Source of the DNA: an uncultured Bacteroidales bacterium
GTDB taxonomy: Bacteria > Bacteroidota > Bacteroidia > Bacteroidales > WCHB1-69
Reading direction: 5' to 3'
Assembly: GCA_946186495.1 (NCBI GenBank)
Contig: CAMHNQ010000005.1
Location: forward strand, 1 to 64,000
Length of the DNA: 64,000 nt
In this document: in pieces, positions 1 to 10,061 of the stretch
Layout of the letters: the number at the start of each line of letters is the position of its first letter
Numbering within the stretch: position 1 is the first letter of the stretch
Position numbers and translations under genes: made by a program
Notes under the pieces: generated by a model
Told to the model about the DNA's origin: nothing
Databases searched by the model: none
What the model saw: the letters and a program-made list of their open reading frames with translations, nothing else

Positions 1-53
1 AAATTAAGCAAAAAGAATGGGGCAAACGGTCAACCTTATTCAGGCATTAACAC

Positions 54-112
54 AACAACCAACAACCAACAACCAACAACCAACAACCAATAACCAATAA
101 CCAATAACCATT
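54..112. repeat. heptamer microsatellite (CAACCAA)n grading into (ATAACCA)n
   Basis: Direct reading. Confidence 0.95.
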
Positions 113-147
113 ATTATTGTATTTTTGCCGCCGAAACCGAAACGGCA

Positions 148-726
148 ATGAAACTGACGAAAGACTATTTTCTTACAGACAACGTGGTCGGTCTGGCGCG
201 CGACCTGCTGGGCAAGTACCTGTTCACGAGGATAAGCGGGCAGCTCGCCGGTGGCATCATCTGCGAGACGGAAGCCTACAAGGGCACCACGGACCGCGCC
301 TCACACGCCTACGGGGGACGACGCACCCGCCGCAACGAGACGATGTACCACGAGGGTGGGGTCGCCTACGTCTATCTCTGCTACGGCATGCACCATCTGC
401 TCAACTTCGTCACCAACATTGACGGAATCCCTGACGCGGTGCTTATCCGCGGGATTATGCCCACACATGGAGAGGAGCTGATGCTGCAACGCTCCGGGAA
501 ACGGAAAATCACCCCCGACATCGGCATCGGGCCGGGCAAAGTCTCCAAACTGCTCGGTCTCACCGTCGCCGACAACGGCCTCTCGCTCTGCGGCGACAAG
601 CTGTGGGTCGAAGACCGGGGAGTGGTCGTTCCTGAGGACCACCTCGGAATCACCCCGCGCATCGGCGTGGGCTATGCCGGAGAGGACGCCCTGCTCCCCT
701 ATCGGTTTCTTGCGCGGTTGCCATAG
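148..726 (+). CDS. mpg: 3-methyladenine DNA glycosylase (Mpg/AAG family)
   Basis: 192-aa ORF with AAG-family motifs: LARDLLGK, ETEAY, YVYLCYGMHHLLNFV, GIGPGKVSKLLGL. Confidence 0.93.
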   Translation: MKLTKDYFLTDNVVGLARDLLGKYLFTRISGQLAGGIICETEAYKGTTDRASHAYGGRRTRRNETMYHEGGVAYVYLCYGMHHLLNFVTNIDGIPDAVLIRGIMPTHGEELMLQRSGKRKITPDIGIGPGKVSKLLGLTVADNGLSLCGDKLWVEDRGVVVPEDHLGITPRIGVGYAGEDALLPYRFLARLP

Positions 727-877
727 GTGGACAGGGTTTACGCATCAACTTCGCCAAACGCCCGAGTGGCGAGGCATGGACCCTGATTAGGTGGAGGAAA
801 CGCTGACACTCTATCCAAAAAAATTGTACTTTTGCGCCAAAATCAAAAACAAATTCATCATTAGCATCCATAGAGTC

Positions 878-1429
878 ATGTCAAAAGCATTTCGTATTCT
901 GACAATTGTCACCATCCTGTCAACAACTTTGTTAACTGTCAATGCACAAGCGCCTTACAAAAACGGATTCGGCATTTCCGCAGGCACCATGCAGGCCTTG
1001 TCGTTCAAGACCTTTGGCGGCGACCATTTCGCCTTCCAAATGGATTTGGGCACGGCATACGTCACCACCAGCGGCCGTTTCCAGAACGTGGACCTCAAGA
1101 GGGTTGCCCTCTGGACGGTGGAACTGAACCCGAACTTCATGTTCGAAGGGAACTTGGTCGGAGGACTTTACGGGCTGGCGGGCCTTGGCGGAAGCATCGG
1201 CTACTGCTGGAGCGACATCCAATACCAGGGGGTCTTCGGCCTCATGATGTCGCGCGACGACTTCGGCAAGTGCGGCGCCAACGCAATCGTCGGACTGGAG
1301 TACAAGTTCAAATCCCCACTGGCCCTGCAGATTGACTTCCGACCCGGCTATGGATGCCTCTTCGCAAAACACTTCGCCGCCCACTACTTCGACTGGAGCG
1401 CGAACCTCGGCGTGCACTACGCATTCTGA
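878..1429 (+). CDS. secreted/outer-membrane beta-barrel-like protein
   Basis: Start at MSKAFRILTIVTILSTTLLTVNAQA (signal peptide); glycine/aromatic-rich strands ending in ...NLGVHYAF. Confidence 0.65.
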   Translation: MSKAFRILTIVTILSTTLLTVNAQAPYKNGFGISAGTMQALSFKTFGGDHFAFQMDLGTAYVTTSGRFQNVDLKRVALWTVELNPNFMFEGNLVGGLYGLAGLGGSIGYCWSDIQYQGVFGLMMSRDDFGKCGANAIVGLEYKFKSPLALQIDFRPGYGCLFAKHFAAHYFDWSANLGVHYAF

Positions 1430-1548
1430 CACAAGGTGCTGCTGCAGTCCTGCCGTTTTGGGTTGCTTGAGATACAGGATGTGCAAAAGTTTAAAATTTT
1501 GAGGACAAGAAAAAAACGTTATTTTTGAGGGGTCAACAGCAACGGGTT

Positions 1549-1720
1549 ATGGAACCAGAAAGACTCTTCAAACAAAAGATATACAACCGTTTGCTCAAGT
1601 GGAAAAAGGAGAGTAACGGCAAAAGTGCTCTTCTTATAGAAGGTGCCCGCCGCATAGGCAAATCGACGATTGTCAAGAGCTTCAGGTTCGAGATGCAGCA
1701 GTACGGTTATCAAAAGCTGA
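1549..1720 (+). pseudogene. N-terminal fragment of an AAA (DUF4143-type) ATPase
   Basis: MEPERLFKQKIYNRLLKWKKESNGKSALLIEGARRIGKSTIV carries the Walker A of this family, then loses similarity and runs into the 3' end of the opposite-strand gene. Confidence 0.65.
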
Positions 1721-2456
1721 TTTCTCCATACTTTTTCCCGTTCTTCCGTTTCGACTTCTTCGACTTTTTCATCATTTTATCGGCTTTGTCCATGACACCA
1801 AACAATTCGTCGAGGTGAGCAAGGTGGAGCGACACGTCAAAATAGATGTCAAATGTCTCGTCGGGAGCCTCGTCTTCATAGACCGTCATTCGGTCGCAAT
1901 GCCCGATCAACGCCTGCGATTTGAGGTTAAGCCCGAAAATGCCATACAGGATACAATACTCGTCCGACACCTCCAGCACTTTGAAAGCGGTCTTTTCCGT
2001 CCGTCCGTCGCCTGAGGAGAGAATAACGTTCACAATCTGCCCTATCTGGGTGGAGTACAGGGCATTGCTCTCGCCAAGGCGATTGGCGCAGGTATAGGCT
2101 TTGAGCAGCAAATCCAGCGAGCAGGGTGATTTCTCCAGCTCCTTCTTGCTTTGTTCAAAGGCAGGCCGGTAGGATTCCGATTTCATCAGATCTCTCAACT
2201 CCTTAGAGGCGTCTTTATAGGAATAGTCGGGAGAGAAATAGCTGCCGTAATAGATTTTCGCCACCTCCACGTCCGTCAAAGTGGTGTCGCCCGAATTGAA
2301 GCGGTTGACCAACGCCTTGAAATCTTCGGTTTGGTTTTTGGCGAACTTCTCCATCGCTTTGTAGTCGATGGTCAGGAAGGATTTGCCATTCTGTTGGGCT
2401 GTCAGGCTGAGACCAGCGAATAACAGCAAAACCGCGATAAACATTGACTTTTTCAT
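1710..2456 (-). CDS. secreted DUF4919-like protein
   Basis: MKKSMFIAVLLLFAGLSLTAQQ signal peptide; family call from memory of the domain pattern (FxxIDYKxxE...). Confidence 0.6.
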   Translation of the reverse strand: MKKSMFIAVLLLFAGLSLTAQQNGKSFLTIDYKAMEKFAKNQTEDFKALVNRFNSGDTTLTDVEVAKIYYGSYFSPDYSYKDASKELRDLMKSESYRPAFEQSKKELEKSPCSLDLLLKAYTCANRLGESNALYSTQIGQIVNVILSSGDGRTEKTAFKVLEVSDEYCILYGIFGLNLKSQALIGHCDRMTVYEDEAPDETFDIYFDVSLHLAHLDELFGVMDKADKMMKKSKKSKRKNGKKYGEISF

Positions 2457-2513
2457 ATTGTGCATTTTTTGGTAAAATTTCCATTTTTAACTATCTCAAA
2501 AGGCGCGATACCA

Positions 2514-3425
2514 TTACGGCACTTCCGTCGCAAGAGACATGACATATCGAATATGGATGTCGTCACCGGCGATGGTCAGCATACCGGCGGAACCTTCGGC
2601 GGTGGAGAAGGGTAACGTCAGGCGGCTGTCGCCCGGACCGAGATTCCACCAACGATTTGGCTCGCCCCAAAAATCATAAAAGGTCCACCCTTGACCCAAT
2701 TCCTTGACACGGATCAAATCATTGCCGTTCCTTTGGGCAATGAACACCTCATTGTTGCAGCTGACGACATAGAGCAGTTGGTCGTGTGACACAAAAGCCC
2801 CGTGAAACAGGGTATCTGTGGGCATCGTGGAAGAATAGTGTCTTCCGATGCAACAACCATGGCATACAAATCCTCTAAAACAATACCAACCGCCATAATC
2901 GCTTTGGGGATCGCACCATTTGGATTTGTCATGGCGTAACATTAAATTTTCGTCACAAATATCCAAAATGGTGTTCTTCACCAAAGGATTTCCTGGACTT
3001 TGGTCGATACGAAAACTGTCCACCTGTTTGGGGTTGATAAAGTAATAGTGATCCCCATGGCGCAGTATTTGATGGAATTCCCCGGTGAAATAGTATTGCC
3101 GGTTCACATATTCATACTGCAACCACCCATTGTGAGCGTCAATGTACAAAGAAGGCTGTTTTGCCGTGAAGAGGATGTCTTCGCCATATTTGTCTTGGCT
3201 GACCGTGTAAAGGTCGTCCTCGTACAAGACAGAGGGATACGGCCGTGACCTTGTCCAATACCACTTGTCGTTGTACCCACTGTAGGTATAATCGGCCCAT
3301 TCGAATTGATGTCCTGCTGTGAAAAAGGTGTCAATCCGCACGATGAGGGCTGGTTGCGCCAATCCGACGTGTATCACGCCTTGCAAGAGGAGCAGGTAAA
3401 GGGTCATAACAGCGAATTTTTTCAT
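2514..3425 (-). CDS. secreted hypothetical protein
   Basis: 303-aa ORF with N-terminal signal peptide (MKKFAVMTLYLLLLQGVIHVGLAQP). Confidence 0.6.
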   Translation of the reverse strand: MKKFAVMTLYLLLLQGVIHVGLAQPALIVRIDTFFTAGHQFEWADYTYSGYNDKWYWTRSRPYPSVLYEDDLYTVSQDKYGEDILFTAKQPSLYIDAHNGWLQYEYVNRQYYFTGEFHQILRHGDHYYFINPKQVDSFRIDQSPGNPLVKNTILDICDENLMLRHDKSKWCDPQSDYGGWYCFRGFVCHGCCIGRHYSSTMPTDTLFHGAFVSHDQLLYVVSCNNEVFIAQRNGNDLIRVKELGQGWTFYDFWGEPNRWWNLGPGDSRLTLPFSTAEGSAGMLTIAGDDIHIRYVMSLATEVP

Positions 3426-3672
3426 ACCTTTTTTAGGGGACTTCTTTTATTACTCTCTTCACGTCGTTCCCGTCGACGATGCGAAGTCCGTTAACATCAT
3501 ACATAGACAACAACGCTGCAAAACTACAACTTTTTTATTTATATGACGCAAAAATGTCAAAAGGTTGCAGTGGGCAAGAATATTTTTCACCACAATCAAA
3601 AAAAAAGTATCTTTGCGCCTGATTTCGTGTGATTTCGTGCATTTTTATAATTAACCGAGCTTTGATTCCAAT

Positions 3673-5082
3673 ATGAAAAAAACATTAACCGTTCTCCTCT
3701 GCGCCGTTCTCTCCGCGCTGACCTCCTTTGCCCAGAGACCGATTCCGGCGCACTTCGACGAATGTGTGGAGCTGATGGCCACGGTCTGGCGACTTTCGGG
3801 CTCCGAAGAATACAATCGTTGCAGAGTTCCGCAATACGCGCACGAGGTCGATTCCGTTTTCGGGCCATACAAAGACCATCCTGTCGTGCAGCTGGCTCGC
3901 CAATACCAGAACGAATCGGGAATCAGCTATGATGCGGTGGCCTCTTACGGTTTGCATCTGACGTTGAATGCGAACGGTGCTATCGTATTAGACGACAGCT
4001 TCTTGGAAGGCAGCGACAACTCTTTCGACCGTTGGTCGGAGCAACAGAAAAAGGAGTTCCTGGAACCGCTGAACGATTTTTACCGCGCTTCCCATTTCCA
4101 CGATTGGTACTTGCAGCAGGATATTTTGTTCGACGAGGTGGAGGAGGCGTTCCAGGACATCAACCAACAAATTGATTACGATTGGTTCAACGGCTATTTC
4201 GGGGCGGAAAGCGGCAGCACCTTCCGCATCGTGCTCAGTCTGTTAGTGGGTCCGAACAACTACGGGTGCAGCGCCAAACTGAAAGACGGCACTAACGCAT
4301 TGAGCCCCGTCATCGGCTGCTGCCAAGTGGATGATAGTGGAAACATCTCCTACAATGCTAACACCGTACTGCCCGTTGTCATCCACGAGTTCTGCCACCA
4401 TTACTGCAACCCGCTGAACAGCCAGTTTTGGTCGTCGATGGAGACATCCGCCGACAAAGTGTTCAAGGAACGAGAAAAGCAGATGCGGCAATCCGCCTAC
4501 GGTTCGGCCCTGATTATGATGAACGAAACGTTTGTCCGCGCCTCCGTCATCCGCTATATGAGAGTCCACTATCCTCAGATTGAGGAATCCGCATTTGTCG
4601 GAGAGGAAGAACGGCAGGGTTTCATCCTCACCCAAACCTTGTGCGACGCCCTGAAAGAGTATGAGCAGCAGCGCGACAAGTACGCCACGATGTCCGACTT
4701 CATGCCCGTCTATGCCAAGATGGTGAACGACTTTGATTTGAGGCAGTACAACAAACGGCAGAAAGCACTGGCCAAGAAGAATGCCACTTACAAAGTGAAC
4801 CTCAAGGACGGCGCGAAGGATGTTCCCAGCGGTCCTTTCACACTCGTCATCACATTCTCCAAGCCGATGCTAAACAGTATCGCCCTGTATATGAGCCCTT
4901 CAGGGGCGGATTTTCCTCCTGTCAAGAGCTATGCCTGGCGCGACGACAAAACGTTGGAAGTGATTTTCTCCCTGGAGCCTTCGCACCAATACGGGTTCGT
5001 TGTCATGGGTACCAAGTTCCCCACCAAGGACGGGCACAGTGCCGGCAAAAATATGGAAATCACTTTCACGACGGGAAAATAG
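3673..5082 (+). CDS. secreted DUF4932-like protein with zinc-protease motif and C-terminal Ig-like (Big_5-like) domain
   Basis: Signal peptide; VVIHEFCHHYCNPL (HExxH-like HEFCHHY); C-terminal GPFTLVITFSKPM. Confidence 0.7.
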   Translation: MKKTLTVLLCAVLSALTSFAQRPIPAHFDECVELMATVWRLSGSEEYNRCRVPQYAHEVDSVFGPYKDHPVVQLARQYQNESGISYDAVASYGLHLTLNANGAIVLDDSFLEGSDNSFDRWSEQQKKEFLEPLNDFYRASHFHDWYLQQDILFDEVEEAFQDINQQIDYDWFNGYFGAESGSTFRIVLSLLVGPNNYGCSAKLKDGTNALSPVIGCCQVDDSGNISYNANTVLPVVIHEFCHHYCNPLNSQFWSSMETSADKVFKEREKQMRQSAYGSALIMMNETFVRASVIRYMRVHYPQIEESAFVGEEERQGFILTQTLCDALKEYEQQRDKYATMSDFMPVYAKMVNDFDLRQYNKRQKALAKKNATYKVNLKDGAKDVPSGPFTLVITFSKPMLNSIALYMSPSGADFPPVKSYAWRDDKTLEVIFSLEPSHQYGFVVMGTKFPTKDGHSAGKNMEITFTTGK

Positions 5083-5238
5083 GGGGCGCGTCTCTCAGAG
5101 ACGCTGTCACAGCCCCGCCGCCTCGTGCCCCACACGGCACGACAGAATCCCTGCCACCTGAAAGCAGGAACAGAAGCAAGGATGTTATTTTGATGATGAG
5201 GTTTTGCATCGCAACTAACACAGAATAAGAAGAATAAA

Positions 5239-5649
5239 CTATTCGTTTAGAAATTCTGTCGGAGACAAAACTGGTATGTTGGATAAAGCGTAATCTTTCT
5301 CGTTTCTAGTAACAATCATTTCCGCATTTGCCGCCAATGCTGAATAATATTGCATACCATCTTCCAAATCCGAAAAATCGGATTGCAAAACGCGATCAAT
5401 CACAGACGAATCAACGGTTGTAACCGTACAGAGGGATTTGGCGATAGTCAACTTGGTGATTATCTCTTTTCGACTGTATTTTAGACGATGCATCAGATAA
5501 ACAGCAGTGGAAAACGACAGCGAACAACACAGTAGATCCAACTCTTTACGGTCGGCCATGCTGAACAAAACCGAAGCTTGATGCACCCATGGTTGACGCT
5601 CAAGCAACAAATCCAGCAGGATGTTGGTGTCAATGAACACTCTTTTCAT
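5239..5649 (-). CDS. PIN-domain ribonuclease toxin (VapC-like)
   Basis: MKRVFIDTNILLDLLLERQPW...; conserved acidic residues, DLEDGMQYYSALAANAEMIVTRNEKDY. Confidence 0.88.
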   Translation of the reverse strand: MKRVFIDTNILLDLLLERQPWVHQASVLFSMADRKELDLLCCSLSFSTAVYLMHRLKYSRKEIITKLTIAKSLCTVTTVDSSVIDRVLQSDFSDLEDGMQYYSALAANAEMIVTRNEKDYALSNIPVLSPTEFLNE

Positions 5650-5873
5650 AAGTACTTCTCTTTAAGGTGTTCCATCTTTAGAGTATCAAGTTCCTCGTCT
5701 GACAGATTCACAGAATGACCTGTCAACATGCTGGATACTAAAGGGGAAACGCTATGGTCGCGCGTACTTTTCCCCGTCAGTGACTTGACAAATTCGGCCA
5801 CTTTCTCCAACATATTCAACGACATTGAACTTAAATCGTCGTTAATGCTTGCTCTTAAATCTATTGCTGTCAT
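5646..5873 (-). CDS. antitoxin partner of the PIN-domain toxin
   Basis: Small ORF directly upstream of and overlapping the PIN gene; 4-bp overlap typical of TA modules. Confidence 0.7.
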   Translation of the reverse strand: MTAIDLRASINDDLSSMSLNMLEKVAEFVKSLTGKSTRDHSVSPLVSSMLTGHSVNLSDEELDTLKMEHLKEKYL

Positions 5874-5979
5874 ACTGAACAAATGTTTACATGTTTACAG
5901 ATTGCAAAAATACATTTTTTTCAATATTGTTACGTTCCGTGGATTACTTATGAAAAAATGACATTCATGTCATTGGGGG

Positions 5980-6945
5980 TTATAGTTCCTCCCCCTGTCC
6001 TCTCCCCCGCCGCTGCCTCAGCCAATAGAGGGCGGCGACGAGGAGAAGCGACAAACCGACCAGAGCAAGGAGGTTTGACAGAGGAAAATGGAACATCTTA
6101 GCTTCTAAACTCACGACAAGAATCATGCATCCAACCTCTACCATTCGGATGATTAATCGCTCATCAGGGACAACCCGCACAAGATGGCGCCCCGTCAACA
6201 GCACAAACACTAATCCTGTAACACCTGCCACCATAATAGTAAGGTTGCCAAAAGGCAAATGCCCTAACTTGAGGAAAAGCCCGAAAAGATTCAATGCAAG
6301 AAAGGCGATACCCGTCCAATATGCGCCACTGCGATGGTAATCCGATGTCATGGCGACGGTGTTTCCGTTCAATCGCAAAGTCTGCGCCAAAAGTTCGTCA
6401 CTCATCTTGACAAGGCGGTCCATGTTGCATATTATCAAGATAATGGATAAGATCAGGATGAACGCCAAAGGTACGTATGAAATAGCTATTTCCCGACGAT
6501 AGTCAATCTCCCAGAGGAACCATATCAGCCACAAGCACAAGGCAAAGACCCCCGTCATCCATACTATAGAAAATCTTGTGCGTATGCGCTCCATTTTCCG
6601 AACGAATGATTGAATATCTGAATCTTCTGCATTGATCTTCAGCACTTTTCGGCAACTCAGCCATTCAAACAATCCGATTAAGGCGAAAAGCAATACGGAC
6701 ATGACCATGAAGAAGAAACGGAGATCAAAACGATACCAGCTCCAACAGACTGCGGCGGCTAACAATCCGTAGGTAAGCATAATCTCCATATTGCGACGCC
6801 TGAATCCTGTGATTTTTGTATGCAAAATCTCGTGAATCAGGTCATTGTTGACGATTTCCTGCTGGTTGAACTTCTCCTGAAGCGTCTTGTATTGCATTTG
6901 CAGCGACGACAGCTCCATTTCCTGGCTTTGGCTTTTCTCTTCCAT
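5980..6945 (-). CDS. membrane protein co-transcribed with an ECF sigma factor
   Basis: Start set at MEEKSQSQEMELSSLQ (6945), just downstream of the sigma gene; eight or so hydrophobic segments. Confidence 0.7.
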   Translation of the reverse strand: MEEKSQSQEMELSSLQMQYKTLQEKFNQQEIVNNDLIHEILHTKITGFRRRNMEIMLTYGLLAAAVCWSWYRFDLRFFFMVMSVLLFALIGLFEWLSCRKVLKINAEDSDIQSFVRKMERIRTRFSIVWMTGVFALCLWLIWFLWEIDYRREIAISYVPLAFILILSIILIICNMDRLVKMSDELLAQTLRLNGNTVAMTSDYHRSGAYWTGIAFLALNLFGLFLKLGHLPFGNLTIMVAGVTGLVFVLLTGRHLVRVVPDERLIIRMVEVGCMILVVSLEAKMFHFPLSNLLALVGLSLLLVAALYWLRQRRGRGQGEEL

Positions 6946-6956
6946 AATGATAAGGA

Positions 6957-7487
6957 CTATTGGGTGATAGATTTCGCTTTTTGCAGCAATTTTTCTTTGA
7001 TACGGTGCAGTTTTATCCCAACGTTTGCCACTGAAATGCCCATAATGGCCGCAATTTCGTCGTAACCGATGCCCTCCAACCACAGCAGCACGAGTCCGCG
7101 GTCCATGACATCTAACTGGTTGATGAGCACATAGAGCTGACGGACCTGCTCGAGCGAAGAGTCCTGCGGGTCGTAGGGGTCGATGTCGGTGCTGAGCGGG
7201 ACGGTCTGCGGACGGCGTTTCGCCCGTTTGTCGCTGTTGATGGCAGTGTTGAGCGCAATACGATAGACCCACGTGTTCACACTGCTGCGTTGCTCGAACT
7301 GGCCGAAGCCCAGCCACAACCGCACCAGAATCTCCTGAAAGAGGTCGTTGATTTCCTCGTTGTCGCGGGAGAACATGTAACAGACGGAGTAGATTGTCCG
7401 CTTGTACTGTTTCACCAGTTCCTCGAATTGCTTTTCTTTGGCACTTTTCATCTGACCGTTTGGGATTTTTATGACGTTAGACAACAT
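6957..7487 (-). CDS. ECF-type RNA polymerase sigma factor
   Basis: Region 2 (YSVCYMFSRDNEEINDLFQEILVRLWLGFGQF...WVYRIALNTA) and region 4 (GYDEIAAIMGISVANVGIKLHRIKEKL). Confidence 0.9.
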   Translation of the reverse strand: MLSNVIKIPNGQMKSAKEKQFEELVKQYKRTIYSVCYMFSRDNEEINDLFQEILVRLWLGFGQFEQRSSVNTWVYRIALNTAINSDKRAKRRPQTVPLSTDIDPYDPQDSSLEQVRQLYVLINQLDVMDRGLVLLWLEGIGYDEIAAIMGISVANVGIKLHRIKEKLLQKAKSITQ

Positions 7488-7562
7488 CGCCCGAAAATCC
7501 TTACAGGAGGTTGTGTGTTTTTTCGATTTCCGAGTCCTTATCCGGGGGAATCACTCTCAGGC

Positions 7563-8957
7563 CTATTTCAAATCGGCCATGCTTTCAATTTTGTCATACA
7601 AATTGGACACTGCAAAAAGTGGGAGTATCTGAACGTGACGCACAACATCGTTATCTTTCTTGTCGCAATGTTCAATAGCTGAAAAATTCTCAAGAGTACA
7701 GCGGACTGCATCGGTCAGGTGCTTCTGACGCATAAACTCGTACAGGCTCTTCATCTTACCGCTTACGCCTGCTTTGCATTCTACAGGCAGCACCCTCAGG
7801 TCACGGGCAATGATATAGTCCACCTCAGAGCGTGTTCCTTCGGCTGTGTTCTCCCAATAGTAAAGTTCGTGTTGAGAACGGGGATTGTCGTATTTCACCA
7901 GTTCCCAACCTAACATCATCTCAGTCAGACAACCTTTGTTCACCAAATCTTCAGCAGTGCCGGCAAGAATCAGTTCTGTGAGTTGACGTGCGCCTCCCAA
8001 ATCCATGTCGAGAATGCGCAGCAAAAGACCACTGTCGAGATAGATATATTTGCGAAATTTATCATTAACCTCGGCACCGAGCGGAAGGCCGTTGGAAGCG
8101 GTGTGGCTGACGCGTTTTATGATGCCCGCATCGCACAAAAGCGACAGTGCTTTCTTCACCTCTTCGGCACGATAGCCACCCTCCACCCGACTATAAGTAA
8201 ACTTGGTGCCAATCTGCATGACGACGCTCTGCAACGTATTACGCAGCAGCGTAGGGTCAACTTTCTTAGCATACTTGGGAAAATCGTCATAGTAGGTCAG
8301 CTGGATATCATCAAGCTCTGTTTGACATTGACGGTAATCGCGGGTTGTCACCCAGGCGGCCACACTGGCAGGCATTCCACCCACCATTAAGAAAATACGA
8401 TAGTGTTGCACAAGATCGTTGTACAGTGTAGTAAGCAAGGGCTTTTCGGGGGTTGCATTCTGCTTGGATTTCACCCAAGCGGTTTTACCCTCAGCCACAA
8501 GAAACTCGTCGAACGAGAATGGATAGACAAACAGCGAGCGTATCCGTCCCACCCCGAACGAAGGCAGGTCTTTAAGGGCAAATTCCAACAACGACCCGGC
8601 AGCAGCCACATGAAGATCGGGAAAGTCCTCCTTGAAAGCCCAAAGGCTCTTGATGGCATCGACTGAATTCTGGATTTCGTCGAGGAAAAGCAAGGTCTTT
8701 CCAGGCACAACAGGGGTGTTGTAGAGCATGCTCAGTGTGTTCGTCAACTCGTGTACTTCGTGGATTTTTTGAAAAACCTCCAACATGTCGGGACGTTTTT
8801 CAAAGTTCACCTCAATAAAATAATCAAACGTTTCGCCCAAATGCTTCACAGCCCATGATTTGCCCACTTGGCGAGCACCTCTAAGCAGTAGCGGCTTGAG
8901 ACGACTGCTGTTTTTCCATTCCAAAAGCAAGGTGTCAATTTGTCTTTCAATATACAT
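7563..8957 (-). CDS. AAA ATPase with C-terminal DUF4143
   Basis: LLLRGARQVGKSWAV Walker A, LLFLDEIQ Walker B, C-terminal EVDYIIARDLRVLPVECKAG nuclease-fold-like segment. Confidence 0.88.
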   Translation of the reverse strand: MYIERQIDTLLLEWKNSSRLKPLLLRGARQVGKSWAVKHLGETFDYFIEVNFEKRPDMLEVFQKIHEVHELTNTLSMLYNTPVVPGKTLLFLDEIQNSVDAIKSLWAFKEDFPDLHVAAAGSLLEFALKDLPSFGVGRIRSLFVYPFSFDEFLVAEGKTAWVKSKQNATPEKPLLTTLYNDLVQHYRIFLMVGGMPASVAAWVTTRDYRQCQTELDDIQLTYYDDFPKYAKKVDPTLLRNTLQSVVMQIGTKFTYSRVEGGYRAEEVKKALSLLCDAGIIKRVSHTASNGLPLGAEVNDKFRKYIYLDSGLLLRILDMDLGGARQLTELILAGTAEDLVNKGCLTEMMLGWELVKYDNPRSQHELYYWENTAEGTRSEVDYIIARDLRVLPVECKAGVSGKMKSLYEFMRQKHLTDAVRCTLENFSAIEHCDKKDNDVVRHVQILPLFAVSNLYDKIESMADLK

Positions 8958-9004
8958 TTCAAAATGTTTTATTACATCCTTTCAGGCCGCAAAGATACAA
9001 ATTC

Positions 9005-9090
9005 TGACAAAACCGAGAGGAATAAACATATTATTTTTGACAAAACCGAGAGGAATAAACGCGTTGTTTCTGACAAAACCGAGAGGAACT
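9005..9090. repeat. three direct repeats (tgacaaaaccgagaggaataaac) with exact 33-bp period upstream of the DUF4143 ATPase
   Basis: Copies start at 9005, 9038 and 9071; TATCTTTG box (minus strand, 8990-8997) lies between the repeats and the gene. Confidence 0.9.
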
Positions 9091-9113
9091 GTACCAGCTC
9101 CAAAAAAGTGGAT

Positions 9114-10061
9114 TCATTCCGCCCCCTTCGGCTTAAAATACACCATCTGATTCGGGAAATCAATCACCACTTCACCCATGCGTTGCAGTAACCCGAAACC
9201 GAAATAGCCGATAACATCCTTGGAGGGAGCCTTGCTGGCGTGACCGGACGCGTCCGTATTCGCCCACGTATGCACGGAATCCACCACAAAGTTCGGCATC
9301 ACCAGACGTTTCGCGTCAAAAACTTCATTGGTGCTACTGCCCGAAGCCCCTTGGGTTGTCCTTGAAATTTTGGCTATATCCAAACTTCCAATATCCAATT
9401 TCCGCACCACATCCGCGAAAAGGCAAAGATCCGTGCCCATCCCGGAGTCGAATAACAGTTTTCCGGAAATTTTCAGGCTGTCCGTCACAAAAAGCGTGGC
9501 AGGTGCCTCGAAATAATAGTCTTTGTCCCGATAAAACAGTTTCAGGGCGTGCCAGTTTTTCCGCACCGAATCGGGAACAGAAGGCAGAATATCGAACGAA
9601 CGCGTGCCAAAATCAAATGCCCATACATGCTTTTTAATAAACACAAGCCCTATTACCCCGTCAATGCTGTCATTAAACGTGCTTCGCAGGTTGGGAGCGG
9701 GAATAATCGGAAACTCTTCCCGCTTTTCTGCAATCGTGATGTTCCAATCCTGAAACGCCTTCACCACCTGCCGCCCTTCCGTGCCGATTCCCTCAAATGC
9801 CATTGTCTGTTTGCTTTCGTAACCGTAGTGGTTATCTACAAACGTGCTGTCCAACCACACGAAAGGGGCCGCACAATCATAAACCAGCCTGACGGGCAAG
9901 CTGTCGTTCAGGAATGCATCCACGTAGATGTGCGGAGTGAAGGTATGGAAACGGTAGGGGTATTTTTGAACAAAACGGCTGTCGGCATCACCGCCACTCG
10001 GTTGACCGGTGCACGACAGCAGACTTCCCAAAATCCCGATGAAAATGAGGTGTTTTTTCAT
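9114..10061 (-). CDS. secreted retropepsin-like aspartyl protease family protein
   Basis: Lipoprotein-like signal (LLSCTGQ); two Asp-containing segments (VRLVYDCAAPFVWLD; GKLLFDSGMGTDLCLF). Confidence 0.65.
   Translation of the reverse strand: MKKHLIFIGILGSLLSCTGQPSGGDADSRFVQKYPYRFHTFTPHIYVDAFLNDSLPVRLVYDCAAPFVWLDSTFVDNHYGYESKQTMAFEGIGTEGRQVVKAFQDWNITIAEKREEFPIIPAPNLRSTFNDSIDGVIGLVFIKKHVWAFDFGTRSFDILPSVPDSVRKNWHALKLFYRDKDYYFEAPATLFVTDSLKISGKLLFDSGMGTDLCLFADVVRKLDIGSLDIAKISRTTQGASGSSTNEVFDAKRLVMPNFVVDSVHTWANTDASGHASKAPSKDVIGYFGFGLLQRMGEVVIDFPNQMVYFKPKGAE

Noticed and set aside
9005-9090. CRISPR array
   Set aside because: Only three units, spacers of ~10 bp that are AT-rich and partly similar, no cas genes nearby.
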